From DATACN01 sp038215095 (GTDB taxonomy: Bacteria > Actinomycetota > Thermoleophilia > Solirubrobacterales > Thermoleophilaceae), in NCBI GenBank assembly GCA_038215095.1, contig JBBQRG010000113.1:1-6544 (forward strand): a stretch of DNA of 6,544 bases. The letters are read 5' to 3'. The position numbers were made by a program, and so were the translations under genes. Each line of letters starts with the position of its first letter. Positions within the stretch are counted from its first letter, which is position 1. A model generated the notes under the pieces. It made no database searches. It saw nothing but the letters and a program-made list of their open reading frames with translations, and was not told the origin of the DNA. Positions 4,722 through 6,544 of this stretch are shown here, in pieces.

Positions 4722-6544
4722 GTGAGCACAGTCGAAGCGCCCGAGGCCCTGCTGGAGGGCCTGAACGAGCCCCAGCGCGAAGCCGTCGCCCATGGCGAAG
4801 GGCCGCTGCTCATCCTCGCGGGGGCCGGCTCGGGCAAGACGCGGGTGCTCACGCACCGGATCGCCTACCTCGTCGGCACCGGCCAGGCCAGGCCCAGCGA
4901 GATCCTCGCCATCACCTTCACCAACAAGGCCGCGGGCGAGATGCGCGAGCGCGTGGGGATGCTGGTCGGCAACCGCGCCCGCGCCATGTGGGTGATGACC
5001 TTCCACTCCGCCTGCGCGCGCATGCTGCGCGCCGACGCGGAGCGCCTGGGCTACACGCGCGGCTTCACGATCTACGACTCGTCCGACTCGCTGCGACTGA
5101 TCAAGCAGTGCATGGACCAGCTGGACGTCGACCCGAAGCGCTTCACCCCCCGGGGCATCCAGCGCCAGATCTCGGACGCGAAGAACCAGCTGCTCGACGC
5201 CGAGGCCTACCGCCTCAAGGTCGGCTCCTTCTTCGAGCAGACCGCCGCCGACGTGTACGAGCTCTACGAGCAGCGGGCGCACGGCAACAACGCGATGGAT
5301 TTCGACGACCTCCTGTTTCGCTGCGTGAACCTGCTGGAGCTGTTCCCCGAGGTCCGCGACCGCTACCGCGGGGCCTTCCGCCACGTGCTGGTGGACGAGT
5401 ACCAGGACACCAACCGCGCTCAGTACCGCTGGCTGCAGCTGCTCTCGGAGGAGCACCGCAACCTGTGCGTAGTCGGTGACGATGATCAGGCGATCTACAG
5501 CTTCCGTGGCGCCGACATCCGCAATATTTTGGATTTTGAACGCGACCTCCCGGACGCGCAGGTGGTCAAGCTCGAGCAGAACTATCGCTCCACCCAGACG
5601 ATCCTCTCGGCTGCCAACGCGGTGATCGAAAGCAATCGCGCGCGCAAGGTCAAACGGCTCTGGAGCGACCTCGGCCAGGGCGACCCGGTGCACGTCCGCG
5701 AGCTCGAGGACGAGCATGCCGAGGCCCGGTTCGTCGTGTCCGAGGTCGAGCGGCTGGTTGAGGAGGGCGGCTCGCGCGACGAGATCGCGATCTTCTACCG
5801 GACCAACGCCCAGAGCCGTGTGCTCGAGGACATGCTCGTGCGCTACGGCGTCGGCTACCAGGTGATCGGCGGCACGCGCTTCTACGACCGCGCCGAGATC
5901 AAGGATGCGCTTGCGTACCTGAACTTGATGGTGAACCCGCAGGACGTGGTGGCCTTCGCGCGCGTGGTGAACTCGCCGCGGCGAGGGATTGGGAACACCT
6001 CTCAGGCGCGGATCCTGAACCACGCCAACACGCTCGGCGAGTCGGTCTGGGACGTCGCCGCGGCCTCGGACGCCATCCCCGGCCTGGGCGCCGCCGCGGT
6101 CAAGGCGGTCGGCCGCTTCATGTCAGTGATGGAGCGGCTGCGCGGGTGCGCGGAGGGCGGCGCCTCGGTGGGCGACCTGCTCCAGGAGACGCTCAACGAG
6201 ACCGGCTACGTGGACGCGCTCGAGGCCGAGCGCACGATCGAGGCGCAGGGCCGGCTCGAGAACCTCGAGGAGCTGGTTGGCATGACGCGCGAGTACGACG
6301 CCAGCGCCGAGGAGCCCTCGGTCGAGGAGTTCCTCCAGCAGGTGGCGCTCTTCTCCGAGCAGGACGCGCTCGACGACGACGAGGGCATCGTCACGCTGAT
6401 GACGCTGCACAACGCAAAGGGGCTCGAGTACCCGACTGTGTTCGTGATCGGCTGCGAGGACGGGGTCTTCCCGCACATGCGCTCGATCGAGGCCGGCGAC
6501 CTCGAGGAGGAGCGCCGGCTCTGTTACGTCGGCATGACGCGGGC
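4722..6544 (+). CDS. pcrA: UvrD/PcrA-type ATP-dependent DNA helicase (3' end cut by window)
   Basis: An SF1A 3'-5' DNA helicase acting in nucleotide-excision and mismatch repair and in clearing recombination or replication intermediates. 607 codons are present without a break. Motifs in order are the Q-motif LNEPQREAV (14-22), Walker A AGAGSGKT (33-40), Ia ITFTNKAAGEM (64-74), Ib TFHS (93-96), the DDLLF region (195-199), motif II DEYQDT (225-230), III VGDDDQAIYSFRGAD (251-265), IV LEQNYRS (284-290), V VTLMTLHNAKGLEYP (557-571), and VI EEERRLCYVGMTRA, which runs into the edge. Domains 1A, 1B, 2A and 2B are represented; only the C-terminal end of 2A and the tail are missing. The early part resembles PcrA/UvrD1 more than Rep or RecB-like helicases, but the discriminating C-terminus is outside the window, so the symbol is a best guess. 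GTG 4722 gives a normal N-terminus of 13 residues before the Q-motif. Confidence 0.93.
   Translation, partial: MSTVEAPEALLEGLNEPQREAVAHGEGPLLILAGAGSGKTRVLTHRIAYLVGTGQARPSEILAITFTNKAAGEMRERVGMLVGNRARAMWVMTFHSACARMLRADAERLGYTRGFTIYDSSDSLRLIKQCMDQLDVDPKRFTPRGIQRQISDAKNQLLDAEAYRLKVGSFFEQTAADVYELYEQRAHGNNAMDFDDLLFRCVNLLELFPEVRDRYRGAFRHVLVDEYQDTNRAQYRWLQLLSEEHRNLCVVGDDDQAIYSFRGADIRNILDFERDLPDAQVVKLEQNYRSTQTILSAANAVIESNRARKVKRLWSDLGQGDPVHVRELEDEHAEARFVVSEVERLVEEGGSRDEIAIFYRTNAQSRVLEDMLVRYGVGYQVIGGTRFYDRAEIKDALAYLNLMVNPQDVVAFARVVNSPRRGIGNTSQARILNHANTLGESVWDVAAASDAIPGLGAAAVKAVGRFMSVMERLRGCAEGGASVGDLLQETLNETGYVDALEAERTIEAQGRLENLEELVGMTREYDASAEEPSVEEFLQQVALFSEQDALDDDEGIVTLMTLHNAKGLEYPTVFVIGCEDGVFPHMRSIEAGDLEEERRLCYVGMTR

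Noticed and set aside
4533..6023. Long minus-strand open frame (496 codons) opposite the helicase
   Set aside because: Low-complexity His/Val/Asp/Arg-rich composition with no recognisable domain. It lies over a perfect SF1A helicase reading frame and is the usual artefact of high-GC codon bias.

Overview
This is a GC-rich, almost gap-free bacterial stretch. Every gene has strong G/C bias at third codon positions. The gene types, high GC, frequent GTG starts and apparent leaderless starts suggest an actinobacterium, possibly of the Thermoleophilia type. That placement is inference from general appearance, not a database match.

Layout. A small cupin protein (29-391, +) is followed after 37 bp by a cysteine biosynthesis pair: cysK (429-1376, +) and cysE (1376-2113, +). 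Their stop and start codons share one base. CysE makes O-acetylserine from serine and acetyl-CoA, and CysK converts it with sulfide to cysteine, so the pair covers the whole committed pathway. Convergent to cysE, with the two stop codons interlocked, is a queuosine salvage hydrolase of the Qng1/DUF2419 family (2110-2982, -). Divergent from it, with only 23 bp between start codons, is a two-gene ABC transporter: ATPase (3006-3842, +) and ABC-2 type permease (3839-4690, +), overlapping by 4 bp. The window ends in a UvrD/PcrA-type DNA helicase (4722 to the edge, +) that contains all the main SF1A motifs through motif VI and is cut by the window boundary.

Regulation. Three forward genes (cysK, the ATPase and the helicase) share one arrangement: a TAnnnT hexamer whose last T lies 7 or 8 bases before a GTG start codon, with no usable Shine-Dalgarno. 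This is the geometry of leaderless mRNAs, and it marks three likely transcription starts. Internal genes (cysE, permease) appear to depend on translational coupling. The Qng1 gene instead has a strong AGAAGGAGG sequence, placed unusually close to its GTG.

No RNA genes, insertion sequences, CRISPR arrays, phage genes or attachment sites were seen, and no gene-free stretch exceeds 40 bases. The gene content looks like ordinary chromosomal housekeeping. I found no convincing novel multigene system; the observations worth a second look concern expression signals and local gene architecture.
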